From positions 3,168-67,167 of the forward strand of contig NZ_QFOA01000012.1 of assembly GCF_003248505.1 (NCBI RefSeq): a stretch of 64,000 nt of DNA, in the 5' to 3' direction. Source of the DNA: Sphingobium sp. (GTDB lineage: Bacteria; Pseudomonadota; Alphaproteobacteria; Sphingomonadales; Sphingomonadaceae). The notes under the pieces were generated by a model. That model was not told where the DNA came from, did no database searches, and worked only from the letters and a program-made list of their open reading frames with translations. The position numbers were made by a program, and so were the translations under genes. Shown here in pieces: positions 24,617 through 32,574 of this stretch (position 1 is the first letter of the stretch; every line of letters begins with the position of its first letter).

Positions 24617-25567
24617 ATGGGCAAGGCCAGGGTCGGCGTCCTGATTTCGGGCCGGGGGTCGAACATGGCCGCCCTGCTCTATGCCGCCAAGGAAGACACA
24701 TGCCCCTATGAGATCGTGCTGGTCGCGGCGAACGATCCGGACGCGCCGGGCCTCGCGCTTGCGGCGGCGGAAGGGATCGCGACCTTCGGCCAAAGTCACA
24801 AGGGCATGAAACGCGCCGAGTTCGATGCGATCATCGATGCGCAGCTGCGCGCGGCGGGCGCGGATTATGTGGCGCTGGCGGGATATATGCGCCTGCTCTC
24901 CCCCGCATTCGTCGCGGGGTGGGAAAACCGGATGCTCAATATCCATCCGAGCCTGCTGCCCCGCTACAAGGGACTGGATACGCACCAGCGCGCCATCGAT
25001 GCGGGCGACGCCTTCGCCGGATGTTCGGTCCATATCGTGACGGCGGAGCTGGACGACGGGCCGGTGCTGGGCCAGACGCCGGTCGCAATCCTGCCGGGGG
25101 ACACGGCGGAAACGCTCGCCGCGCGCACTCTGATCGCCGAACATCAGCTATATTCGCGCACGCTCGCGACATTCGTCACGCGCGAACGGCAGCCCGACTG
25201 GCTGCTGAACAAGGTACGCGCCATCGCGCTGGCGCAACCGCAGGCCGAAGAGACGCTGTCGCACGGGATGCCCTGCTTCGGCATCGCGAAGGGCAAGAAA
25301 TTCGCGTGGTTCACCCGCGACCATCATGGCGACGGGATCACCGCGCTGCTGGTCAAGACCACCGCGCCCGAGGAACAGGCGAGCCTGATCGAGGCGGAGC
25401 CCGACATCTATTATCGGCCCGCCTATTTCGGCGACGACTGGATCGGCATCCGGCTGGACCGGGGCGAGAATGACTGGGAGCATCTGACCGCCCGCATTCG
25501 CGCGAGCTGGCGTCAGATCGCCCCCACGAAGCTGCTCGGCCTGATGGATATCGCCGAGCAGTTCTGA
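24617..25567 (+). CDS. purN: PurN glycinamide formyltransferase fused to a YjbR/MmcQ-like domain
   Basis: 316 residues, versus about 190-215 for ordinary PurN. Residues 1-190 are complete PurN: GVLISGRGSNMAAL, GYMRLLSPAFV, NIHPSLLP with catalytic N108 and H110, and ELDDGPVLGQ with D147. It transfers a formyl group from 10-formyl-THF to GAR. Residues about 193-312 match the CyaY-like YjbR/MmcQ fold (LSHGMPCFGIAKGKKFAWF, DHHGDGITALLVKT, AYFGDDWIGIRLDR), normally a stand-alone protein of unknown, possibly DNA-binding, function. No stop or frameshift separates the two, so this is a genuine fusion. Downstream of purM by seven bases. Confidence 0.93.
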   Translation: MGKARVGVLISGRGSNMAALLYAAKEDTCPYEIVLVAANDPDAPGLALAAAEGIATFGQSHKGMKRAEFDAIIDAQLRAAGADYVALAGYMRLLSPAFVAGWENRMLNIHPSLLPRYKGLDTHQRAIDAGDAFAGCSVHIVTAELDDGPVLGQTPVAILPGDTAETLAARTLIAEHQLYSRTLATFVTRERQPDWLLNKVRAIALAQPQAEETLSHGMPCFGIAKGKKFAWFTRDHHGDGITALLVKTTAPEEQASLIEAEPDIYYRPAYFGDDWIGIRLDRGENDWEHLTARIRASWRQIAPTKLLGLMDIAEQF

Positions 25568-25571
25568 AAGA

Positions 25572-26471
25572 TCAGCTGCATTTGGCGGTCGTGCGCCCCT
25601 TCGCCATCATCGCCTTGAGCGAGGAGGACAGCGTCGCGCCATAGACCTGCTCCAGTTCCTGATAGACCTTGCACGCGTCGGCAGGCTTTTTCAGCTGGAT
25701 CAGCGCTTCGCCGAGATAGGCTAGGCTGTCGGCAGCGCGATCCCCGCGTGGGCGCTTCTGGTAATTTTCGTAGAAGGCGACCGATGCGAGGGCGGGCTTG
25801 CCATCGTCCAGATAGGCGCGGCCCAACAGGTTCTGCGCCTTGCTGGCGACCGCACCGTCGCCATATTTCTCGACCGTGGCCTTCAGCTGCGCCTGCGCTT
25901 CGGGATAGAATTTCGCGTCCCACAGGCGAAAGCCGTAGGTGTAGGCGTCATCGGCAGCATTGCCGGTGCTGGGCCGTTCGACCGACGCGACGGCGGTCTT
26001 GCGCTCTTCGCTTGCGGCAGCGGGGGCAGCGGGCTTCGTCGCGGCGGCGGGCACCGGGCGCGCGGGCGGCGGTTCTGACGCGGCGGGCGCAGGCGCGGGC
26101 GCCGGGGTCGCGGCGGCGGCGCGGGCGTCGCTCTCCGCCTTGAAGCGATTGAACGCCTCCTCCAACTGCTTGAGCTTGAAGCCGTTCTCCTCGACCTGCC
26201 CGGTCATCTGCGCGAGCTGCGATTCCAGTGCGCCCACGCGCGCGGTCAGATCCGCAATCGGCGTGCTCGCCGGGCTACCGGGCGCGACGGTGGGCGTCTG
26301 CGGCTTTGCGATCTCGGCTTCGAGCGGCTGCCCGGCGGGAAAAACCTTCCGCTGGACGGCGCGCATCTCCTTTTCGAGCCGATCGACCCGCCCTTCGACC
26401 GTGGTCTGGGCGGCGGCAGGCATGGCGAGCGTCAGCAGCACGGCTGACGTCGCAAAAAGGGCGTTACGCAT
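25572..26471 (-). CDS. CpoB/YbgF-like periplasmic TPR protein
   Basis: 299 residues. Signal peptide (residues 1-21, ending AAAQ), a short coiled coil (EGRVDRLEKEMRAVQRKV; then ARVGALESQLAQM), a Pro/Ala-rich linker (about 118-165) and a C-terminal TPR domain (about 178-290; repeated Y-P-A helices, DDAYTYGFRLWDAKFYPEAQ). This is the CpoB/YbgF layout, which links peptidoglycan synthesis to Tol-Pal driven outer-membrane constriction. No tol or pal gene adjoins it here. A terminator separates it from the rodZ-like gene. Confidence 0.88.
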   Translation of the reverse strand: MRNALFATSAVLLTLAMPAAAQTTVEGRVDRLEKEMRAVQRKVFPAGQPLEAEIAKPQTPTVAPGSPASTPIADLTARVGALESQLAQMTGQVEENGFKLKQLEEAFNRFKAESDARAAAATPAPAPAPAASEPPPARPVPAAATKPAAPAAASEERKTAVASVERPSTGNAADDAYTYGFRLWDAKFYPEAQAQLKATVEKYGDGAVASKAQNLLGRAYLDDGKPALASVAFYENYQKRPRGDRAADSLAYLGEALIQLKKPADACKVYQELEQVYGATLSSSLKAMMAKGRTTAKCS

Positions 26472-26512
26472 GATGTTCCCCGACTTCACTCTCTCGAAAC
26501 TTGAGCATAAGG

Positions 26513-26539
26513 GCAAAATCGTCGCGGTAAAGCGCGACG
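26513..26539 (-). terminator. Intrinsic terminator after the rodZ-like gene
   Basis: On the minus strand a perfect 7-bp stem CGTCGCG/CGCGACG (26533-26539 and 26520-26526) with a six-base loop is followed by ATTTTG. It lies 20 bases beyond the rodZ-like stop and upstream of the cpoB-like start. Confidence 0.65.
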
Positions 26540-26559
26540 TTGCCGGGCGCGTCGAGCGA

Positions 26560-27435
26560 TCAGGGCTGCGGCGCAGGCGCGGGCGTGGCGGATGCAGGAG
26601 CGCGGGTTGCGGCAGGCGCGGGCGTACCGGCCGCAGGCGGCGTCGCGCCTGCTGCACCGCGCGCCAGCAACGCTTCGGCATTGACGGGCACATCGGCGAT
26701 GGTGCGGTCCGCCGGTCCCAGCGCAGCGATGGCCTTGCCACCCACGGTCACCGACAGCGCCTGCGGACGACCCGTCAGGATCATCGGCCCCTTGGCGGTC
26801 GCGGGCAGCGTGAAGCTTTCCCCCTTCTTCATAAGGCCGTCCTTCAGCCGCTCGCCCGCTTCGTCATAGATGCGCAGCCACACGTCGTCGACGGCGGTGA
26901 AGACCACCGGCTGGGCGGCGGGCGGCGTGGGAGCGGGCGTGCCGACCGTGCGGGCGGGCACGGGGCGGCTTTCGTCGCGGGCGATCTCCTCCCCGGTGGG
27001 CGGGGTCAGGGCCTGCGTGCGCCACACAGCGTAGCCTGCCACCAGAATCAGCACGATGGCGAGCGCCACCCAGGCGAGGCGGCGGGGGGGCACGCGAGCG
27101 GGATCGACAGGCTCGGACGCTTCGTAACGGTTCGCGCCGATGTCGCTGTTGTGGACGGCATGGCGCACATCGGCGGCGATGGCGACTTCGTCCATGTCGA
27201 CGGCGCGGGCATAGGCGCGCGCGAAACCCACGGCGTAGGGGATGCCGGGCAGCGCGGCATAGTCGTCACGCTCCACCGCTTCGAGCTGGCGCTGGGCGAT
27301 ACGCGTGCGGGATGCGACATCCTGGATCGACAGTCCCTGCGCTTCCCGCGCGGCGCGCAGCTTCGCGCCGGGCGTCGCGGGCTGCGCCTCCGCCAGGCTG
27401 GTTGCACCGGTGTCGAATTCTGTGTCTTCCGCCAT
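26560..27435 (-). CDS. RodZ-like protein (HTH, one TM helix, DUF4115)
   Basis: 291 residues. Cytoplasmic helix-turn-helix domain at about 23-95 (GAKLRAAREAQGLSIQDVASRTRI), one membrane helix near 128-148 (RLAWVALAIVLILVAGYAVW), a Pro/Ala-rich linker, a periplasmic DUF4115 beta domain (about 178-255, VWLRIYDEAGERLKDGLMKKGESF) and a second Pro/Ala tail. This is the RodZ layout; RodZ ties MreB filaments to the wall-synthesis machinery for rod shape. Upstream, TTGACA (27488-27493, minus strand) could be a -35 element, though no good -10 follows. Follows ptsP on the same strand. Confidence 0.88.
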   Translation of the reverse strand: MAEDTEFDTGATSLAEAQPATPGAKLRAAREAQGLSIQDVASRTRIAQRQLEAVERDDYAALPGIPYAVGFARAYARAVDMDEVAIAADVRHAVHNSDIGANRYEASEPVDPARVPPRRLAWVALAIVLILVAGYAVWRTQALTPPTGEEIARDESRPVPARTVGTPAPTPPAAQPVVFTAVDDVWLRIYDEAGERLKDGLMKKGESFTLPATAKGPMILTGRPQALSVTVGGKAIAALGPADRTIADVPVNAEALLARGAAGATPPAAGTPAPAATRAPASATPAPAPQP

Positions 27436-27520
27436 GCTGCTCCGCGACCTTTGTAGCGCTGGCCTTGTCTCATTGTGGCACGGCGCTTGTCAACGCCGGT
27501 GGCCGCGAAACTGCCGGAAA

Positions 27521-29794
27521 TCAGCCTTGTTCGATATTGTGCGTGCCCGCCAGCCGCTCCAGCCGGGCGCGGATGTCGGTATGGCCGCTGTCGAGCCATT
27601 CGCGCATGTGCGCCTGCACTTCACTAGCGTCGATGGCGCGGATCATCGCCTTGACCGGCCCGACCGATGCGGGCGTGATCGACAGGCGGCGGATGCCGAG
27701 TCCGATGAGCGCCATCGCTTCGAGCGTGCGCCCGCCCATTTCGCCGCACACGCCCACCGGCACCTGATGCGCGGCACAGGCGCGCACCACGCGGTCGAGG
27801 AAACGCAGGATCGCGATGCTGAGCCAGTCGTACCGTTCGGCCAGCCGGGGATGCGCGCGGTCTGCGGCGAACAGGAACTGCGTCAGATCGTTGGTGCCGA
27901 TCGAGAGGAAATCGATGCGCGGCAACAGCAGGTCGAGCACTTCGGCAAGCGCGGGCACTTCGAGCATCGCGCCATATTTGACCGCGATGGGCAGCTTGCG
28001 GCGCTGGCCCGCCAGCCAGTCCCGCTGCGCTTCCACCAGCGCGCGGGCCTGCTCATATTCCCAGGGTTCCGACACCATCGGGAACATGATGTTCAATACC
28101 TTGCCAGCGCTGGCTTCCAGCAGGGCGCGGGCCTGCGCTTTCATGAGGCCATCGCGGTCGAGCGCCAGGCGCAGCGCGCGCCAGCCCATCGCGGGATTAT
28201 CCTCATGCTCGTCCTCGTCGCGCTGCATGTAGGGCAGCGCCTTGTCGCCGCCGATATCGACCGTGCGAAAGATGACGGGCCGGTCGCCCGCCGCGTCCAG
28301 CACGTCCTTGTAGAGGCGCTGCTGCTTTTCGCGCTGCGGCAGCGTCGCCGACACCAAGAACTGGAATTCGGTGCGGAAGAGGCCGATGCCGTCGGCGCCC
28401 ACGATGTCGAGCGCCTGCGCATCCTCCCGCAAGCCCGCATTCACCATCAACTCGACGCGCTGGCCGTCGGTCGTCACCGATGGCAGGTCGCGCATCGCGG
28501 CAAATTCGGCACGGCGTTTCTGCGTTACGGTCAGCTTGTTCTCGAACGCTTCGTCCATATCGGCGCTGGGGCGGATCAGCAGCGCATTCTCGTTCACGTC
28601 CATGAGGATGAGGTCGCCCTCGCTCACCTGATGCCGCACGTCGCGCACGCGGCCCAGCACCGGCACGCCCATGGCGCGCGCGACGATGGTGACATGGGCC
28701 GTCAGCGACCCTTCCTCCAATATGACGCCCTTCAGCCTGCGGCGGTCATATTCCAGCAGTTCGGCAGGCCCCAGGTTCCGCGCGATCAGGATCGCGTCCT
28801 GCCGCAGGCCCATGGTCGCCGCCGTGCCCAGTTGCCCCGACACGATCCTGAGCAGGCGATTCGCCATATCCTCCAGATCGTGCATCCGGTCCTGGAGCAG
28901 CGGATCGTCGATCTGGCGCATCCGCATCCGCGTGCGCTGCTGCACCCGCTCGATCGCCGCCTCGGCGGTGAGGCCGCTGTCGATCGCCTCGTTGATGCGG
29001 CGGATCCAGCCTTCGTCATAGGCGAACATCTTGTAGGTTTCGAGCACCTCCTGATGCTCGCCCTCCGTGCCGAATTCCGCCGCGCCGGTCATGCGGTCGA
29101 TCTGTTCGCGCATCTTGGCGAAGGCGGAGATGACGCGCGCCCGCTCCGCCTCCGTATCCTCCGCCACCGTATGTTCGACATGGATGCGCGGCTGGTGGAA
29201 GACGGCGTGGCCGCGCGCCATGCCCATCACCAGTTGCAGCCCGTGCAGCATCGTGATGCCGGTGTCGGCGACGCGCGAGTCGGACGGGCCGTCGTCGGCC
29301 AGTTCGGCGTTGGCGATCAATTCGGACAGAACCATGGCGACCGTCTGCAACGCCTCGATCTCGACTTCTTCATAGCGACGCGGCTCCACATGCTGCACGC
29401 ACAGGACGCCGATGGCACGCTCGCGCCGTACGATCGGAACGCCTGCGAAACTGTGGAACATGTCCTCGCCGGTTTCGGGGCGGTAGGAAAAGTCAGGATG
29501 CGCCGCCGCTTCGTCGAGGTTCATCGTTTCGACATTGGTGGCGATAAGGCCGACCAGCCCCTCCCCCTTCCCCATGCGGGTGACGTGGACCGCCTCCTGC
29601 TTCAATCCGCGCGTGGCGAAGAGTTCGAGCAGCCCTTCGCGCACCAGATAGATGGAACAAACCTCGCTCGACAGCGATTCGCCGATAATCTCCACCACCT
29701 TGTTGAGCTTCGCCTGCGCGCTGGTGCGCGCGGCCATGACTTCCTGAAGGCGGACCAGGATCTGACGGGCGGCGGCGGCGGGCGTGCTGGGCAT
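27521..29794 (-). CDS. ptsP: PtsP, enzyme I of the nitrogen-related PTS (EI-Ntr)
   Basis: 757 residues. N-terminal GAF domain (about 10-165, VCSIYLVREGLLELFATRGL), then the full enzyme I: the phospho-His swivelling domain with AHVTIVARAMG (H367 is the expected phosphorylated residue) and the PEP-binding barrel with FRTEFQFL, MFPMVSE and SIGTNDLTQFL. It takes phosphate from PEP and passes it to HPr; the GAF domain may sense glutamine/2-oxoglutarate. Its likely partners HPr and EIIA are at 48.3-49.0 kb. No signal or TM. Divergent from the aminotransferase genes. Confidence 0.96.
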   Translation of the reverse strand: MPSTPAAAARQILVRLQEVMAARTSAQAKLNKVVEIIGESLSSEVCSIYLVREGLLELFATRGLKQEAVHVTRMGKGEGLVGLIATNVETMNLDEAAAHPDFSYRPETGEDMFHSFAGVPIVRRERAIGVLCVQHVEPRRYEEVEIEALQTVAMVLSELIANAELADDGPSDSRVADTGITMLHGLQLVMGMARGHAVFHQPRIHVEHTVAEDTEAERARVISAFAKMREQIDRMTGAAEFGTEGEHQEVLETYKMFAYDEGWIRRINEAIDSGLTAEAAIERVQQRTRMRMRQIDDPLLQDRMHDLEDMANRLLRIVSGQLGTAATMGLRQDAILIARNLGPAELLEYDRRRLKGVILEEGSLTAHVTIVARAMGVPVLGRVRDVRHQVSEGDLILMDVNENALLIRPSADMDEAFENKLTVTQKRRAEFAAMRDLPSVTTDGQRVELMVNAGLREDAQALDIVGADGIGLFRTEFQFLVSATLPQREKQQRLYKDVLDAAGDRPVIFRTVDIGGDKALPYMQRDEDEHEDNPAMGWRALRLALDRDGLMKAQARALLEASAGKVLNIMFPMVSEPWEYEQARALVEAQRDWLAGQRRKLPIAVKYGAMLEVPALAEVLDLLLPRIDFLSIGTNDLTQFLFAADRAHPRLAERYDWLSIAILRFLDRVVRACAAHQVPVGVCGEMGGRTLEAMALIGLGIRRLSITPASVGPVKAMIRAIDASEVQAHMREWLDSGHTDIRARLERLAGTHNIEQG

Positions 29795-29843
29795 GGTCGT
29801 TGCGCTACCAGATTGACGGCGGGCTTACCAAGGCGATTTCAAT

Positions 29844-29877
29844 AAGGGCATATGCATTATTCATCCATTTTGCCCTT
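29844..29877. promoter_or_regulatory. Inverted repeat in ptsP / aminotransferase divergent region
   Basis: AAGGGCA (29844-29850) and TGCCCTT (29871-29877) are separated by 20 AT-rich bases that include the palindrome GCATATGC (29848-29855). The 167-base divergent region must hold promoters for both sides; I see no convincing -35/-10 pair. The repeat is a candidate operator. Confidence 0.35.
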
Positions 29878-29961
29878 CGGATAGTGGAAACAATCGATAC
29901 AATCGTCCGACAGGATGACCGGGTGGCGCTTGGCTCCCGCGAAGAGAGGGACGACAGGACG

Positions 29962-31119
29962 ATGGCGACCGACACCCAGACGGATTTCAGACAGGATTTG
30001 AGCGACCGCGGCTATTCCCGCCGCCAGATGGCGAAGGCCGCAGCGCTGCTGGGCGCGGCGGCCGCGACCGTCCGCATGCCCGAAGCGCAGGCGCAGCAGG
30101 CGGCGAAGGCCGTGGCGGGCGCGGTGCGGATCGGCGCGAACGAATGCTGGACCGGCCCCTTCCCCGCCGGGGTCGCCGCCGCGACCAAATTGGCGCAGGA
30201 AGGCAATCGGTACGAACCCGACGACGAACATGCCAAGCTGTTCGCCGCCGTCGCTTCGGTCGAAGGAATTCCGGCAGACCGCATCCTCGCCTGGCCCGGA
30301 TCGTCCGATCCGCTGAGCCGTGTCGCGGTCGCCTACGCCTCGCCCACGCGGGGCATCGTGACGGCGGACCCCACCTACGAAGCGATCTGGCGCACGGGCG
30401 CATGGATCGGCGCGCCGGTTAAGAAAGTGCCGCTGACTAAGGATTATGCCCATGACGTGAAGGCGATGCTGGCAGCCGACCCCAATGCGGGCGTCTATTA
30501 TATCTGCTCGCCCAACAACCCCACCGGCACGGTGACGCCGATCGCCGACATCGAATGGCTGGCGAACAACAAGCCCAAGGACGCGATCCTGGTCGTCGAC
30601 GAAGCCTATATTCACTGGGTCGACGGCCCCAACGCGGCGAAGCTCGCCGCGACGCGCGACGACGTGTTGATCCTGCGCACCTTTTCCAAGCTGTTCGGCA
30701 TGGCGGGGATGCGCCTTGGCCTTACCTTCGCGTCGCCCAAGCTGATGGAAAAGATGATGCGCTACGACGGCGGTCAGGTGACGGCGATGCTGCCGATGAC
30801 CGCCGTCGCGTGCGGCACCGCTTCGGTGACGGAAGCCGCGCTCATCAAGCAGCGTCGCGACGAAATGAACGCCGCCCGCGAAAAATCGGTCAGCCACCTC
30901 AAGGCCAAGGGCATCAAGGTCATCCCCGGCAGCCAGGCCAACATGTTCATGGTCGATTGGGGCAAGCCCGCCAAGCCGATGCTGGACGCCATCCTGGCGC
31001 AGGGGGTGCAGATCGGGCGCAGCTGGCCCATCTGGCCCAATATCTCGCGCGTGTCGGTCGGGTCGATGGCGGAAATGGAAGCGTTCAACGCCGCCGTCGA
31101 CAAGGTTTGGAAGGCCTGA
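29962..31119 (+). CDS. Tat-exported HisC-like class I/II aminotransferase (copy 1)
   Basis: 385 residues. Start 29962 gives a twin-arginine signal (SRRQMAK at residues 19-25, then an Ala-rich region ending AQA near 48). The mature part is a fold-type I aminotransferase like histidinol-phosphate aminotransferase: SPNNPTGT, VVDEAYIHW with the cofactor-binding Asp, and TFSKLFGMAGMRLG with the PLP lysine K243. HisC converts imidazole acetol phosphate to histidinol phosphate in the cytosol; an exported member must do something else, probably transaminate an aromatic or basic amine outside the cytoplasm. Strongly similar to the next gene. Two hairpins follow its stop. Confidence 0.9.
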   Translation: MATDTQTDFRQDLSDRGYSRRQMAKAAALLGAAAATVRMPEAQAQQAAKAVAGAVRIGANECWTGPFPAGVAAATKLAQEGNRYEPDDEHAKLFAAVASVEGIPADRILAWPGSSDPLSRVAVAYASPTRGIVTADPTYEAIWRTGAWIGAPVKKVPLTKDYAHDVKAMLAADPNAGVYYICSPNNPTGTVTPIADIEWLANNKPKDAILVVDEAYIHWVDGPNAAKLAATRDDVLILRTFSKLFGMAGMRLGLTFASPKLMEKMMRYDGGQVTAMLPMTAVACGTASVTEAALIKQRRDEMNAAREKSVSHLKAKGIKVIPGSQANMFMVDWGKPAKPMLDAILAQGVQIGRSWPIWPNISRVSVGSMAEMEAFNAAVDKVWKA

Positions 31120-31127
31120 TCCTGCCG

Positions 31128-31200
31128 CCCCGCGCCCGAAGGCGCGGGGGAACGCTCGACCGGCCCGCGCCTCCTCCCCCGAGGCGCGGGCCGGTTTCGT
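31128..31200 (+). terminator. Two tandem hairpins after aminotransferase copy 1
   Basis: The first stem, CCCCGCGCC/GGCGCGGGG with CGAA loop, spans 31128-31149. The second is a perfect 15-bp stem (31159-31173 with 31181-31195) ending in CCGGT and followed by TTCGT. Together they should insulate copy 1 from copy 2, so the tandem genes appear to be separate transcription units. Confidence 0.65.
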
Positions 31201-31270
31201 ATCGGCTGGCGGCCCGGACGAAAGAAAAACAGCAGACCGCCATTGCGGATATGCGCCGCCGCTTCGTTTC

Positions 31271-31324
31271 CCCCTGTGACAAAGCAAAACGATCGCACGC
31301 AGGACGTTTTTCGCAGACAGGGGA
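31271..31324 (+). promoter_or_regulatory. Leader inverted repeat covering the ribosome-binding site of copy 2
   Basis: CCCCTGT (31271-31277) pairs with ACAGGGG (31317-31323), and the latter contains the AGGGGA ribosome-binding site nine bases before the ATG at 31334. Inside, AAAACG (31286-31291) pairs with CGTTTT (31305-31310). The two stems could form one long hairpin that hides the binding site. This would allow control of translation by temperature, ligand or protein. Confidence 0.45.
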
Positions 31325-31333
31325 CATCACACC

Positions 31334-32500
31334 ATGACCATGATGCTGAACAAGGAAGCCAGGGAAGACCTGATGGATCGCGGCTATTCGCGCCGCCAGC
31401 TGGCCGAGATCACCGCGCTGGTGGGCGCAGGCGTCGCCGCCAGCGCGCTGCTGCCCGCCGCCGCCCTGGCGCAGCAACAGGCCGCGCGTGGGGTCAAGGG
31501 CGCGGTGCGGATCGGCTCCAACGAATGCTGGGCCGGCCCCTTCCCCTCGGGCGTGCAGGCTGCCGCCGAAGCCGCATCGTTCGGCAACTGGTACGATCCG
31601 GACAATTATCGCGGCGACCTCATCAAGACGGTCGCTGCCGTCGAGGGCATTCCCGAAGCGCAGGTCATGCCCTGGCCCGGTTCGGGCGGGCCGCTGGTCA
31701 GCATCGTGGCGGCCTATTGCTCGCCCACCAAGGGGCTGGTCACCGCCGACCCGACCTTCGAATCCGCCTGGCGCACCGCCGACTATGTGAAGGCCCCGGT
31801 CGTCAAGGTGCCGCAGCCCATCGGCAAGGGCCATGACGTCAAGGCCATGCTGGCCGCCAACCCGAATGCGGGCCTCTATTATATCTGCACGCCCAACAAC
31901 CCGACCGGCACGATCACGCCGCTGGCCGACATCAAATGGCTGCTCGACAACAAGCCCGCCGACGCGATGCTGCTGGTCGACGAAGCCTATATCCACTTCT
32001 CCGAAGCGCCCAGCGCCGCCAGCCTGATCGGCACCCGCAAGGACATCATCGTCATGCGGACCTTTTCCAAGCTGTTCGGGATGGCGGGCGTGCGGCTCGG
32101 CCTTACCTTCGCCGATCCCGACGTGCAGAAGCGCATCATGCTGTTCGGCCCGTCGGCGGGCGGCCTCGCGATCACGGCGATGCATTGCGGCAACGCGGTC
32201 TATAAGGAAGCCGCGCTCATCAAGGCCCGCCGCAGCGAGATGATCGCCAACCGCGACGAAACCATCGCCTGGCTCACCAAAAAGGGCATCGCCGTCCAGC
32301 CGGGCAGCCAGGCCAATATGTTCATGATGGACTGGAAAAAACCAGCCAAGGACATGCAGGCCGCCATGCTCGCCACACCGGAAAAGGTTCAGATCGGGCG
32401 TAACTGGCCGATCTGGCCCACGGTATCGCGCGTGACCGTGGGTTCGGCGGACGACATGGCCAAGTTCCGCGCCGCCGTGGACAAGGTCTACAAGGCTTAG
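31334..32500 (+). CDS. Tat-exported HisC-like class I/II aminotransferase (copy 2)
   Basis: 388 residues. Twin-arginine signal SRRQLAE (residues 18-24) followed by Ala-rich core ending ALAQQQ. Family motifs as in copy 1: TPNNPTGT, LVDEAYIHF, TFSKLFGMAGVRLG with PLP lysine K246; the shared C-terminal IGRNWPIWPTVSRVTVGS replaces the usual HisC end. The two copies align along their whole length, including the unusual RIG(A/S)NECW(T/A)GPFP(A/S)GV start of the mature protein, so they arose by tandem duplication and then diverged. Followed by a classical terminator. Confidence 0.9.
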   Translation: MTMMLNKEAREDLMDRGYSRRQLAEITALVGAGVAASALLPAAALAQQQAARGVKGAVRIGSNECWAGPFPSGVQAAAEAASFGNWYDPDNYRGDLIKTVAAVEGIPEAQVMPWPGSGGPLVSIVAAYCSPTKGLVTADPTFESAWRTADYVKAPVVKVPQPIGKGHDVKAMLAANPNAGLYYICTPNNPTGTITPLADIKWLLDNKPADAMLLVDEAYIHFSEAPSAASLIGTRKDIIVMRTFSKLFGMAGVRLGLTFADPDVQKRIMLFGPSAGGLAITAMHCGNAVYKEAALIKARRSEMIANRDETIAWLTKKGIAVQPGSQANMFMMDWKKPAKDMQAAMLATPEKVQIGRNWPIWPTVSRVTVGSADDMAKFRAAVDKVYKA

Positions 32501-32527
32501 GACATTTTATCCGAAGGTCGCGAAGGA

Positions 32528-32556
32528 AGGGCGCTCCGGCAAGGAGCGCCCTTTTT
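32528..32556 (+). terminator. Intrinsic terminator after aminotransferase copy 2
   Basis: Stem GGGCGCTCC/GGAGCGCCC (32529-32537, 32543-32551) with a GGCAA loop and a run of five T (32552-32556). Also read from the other strand just beyond the lipoprotein gene end. Confidence 0.85.
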
Positions 32557-32574
32557 CACGGGGCCCGCAGGCGC

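Noticed and set aside
27465..27493. Sigma-70 promoter for the rodZ-like gene
   Set aside because: A perfect TTGACA is present but the hexamer 17 bases on (AGACAA) is a poor -10; not listed as a separate feature.
27305..29845. Very long open frame antisense to ptsP
   Set aside because: Composition typical of a shadow frame; PtsP motifs on the other strand are decisive.
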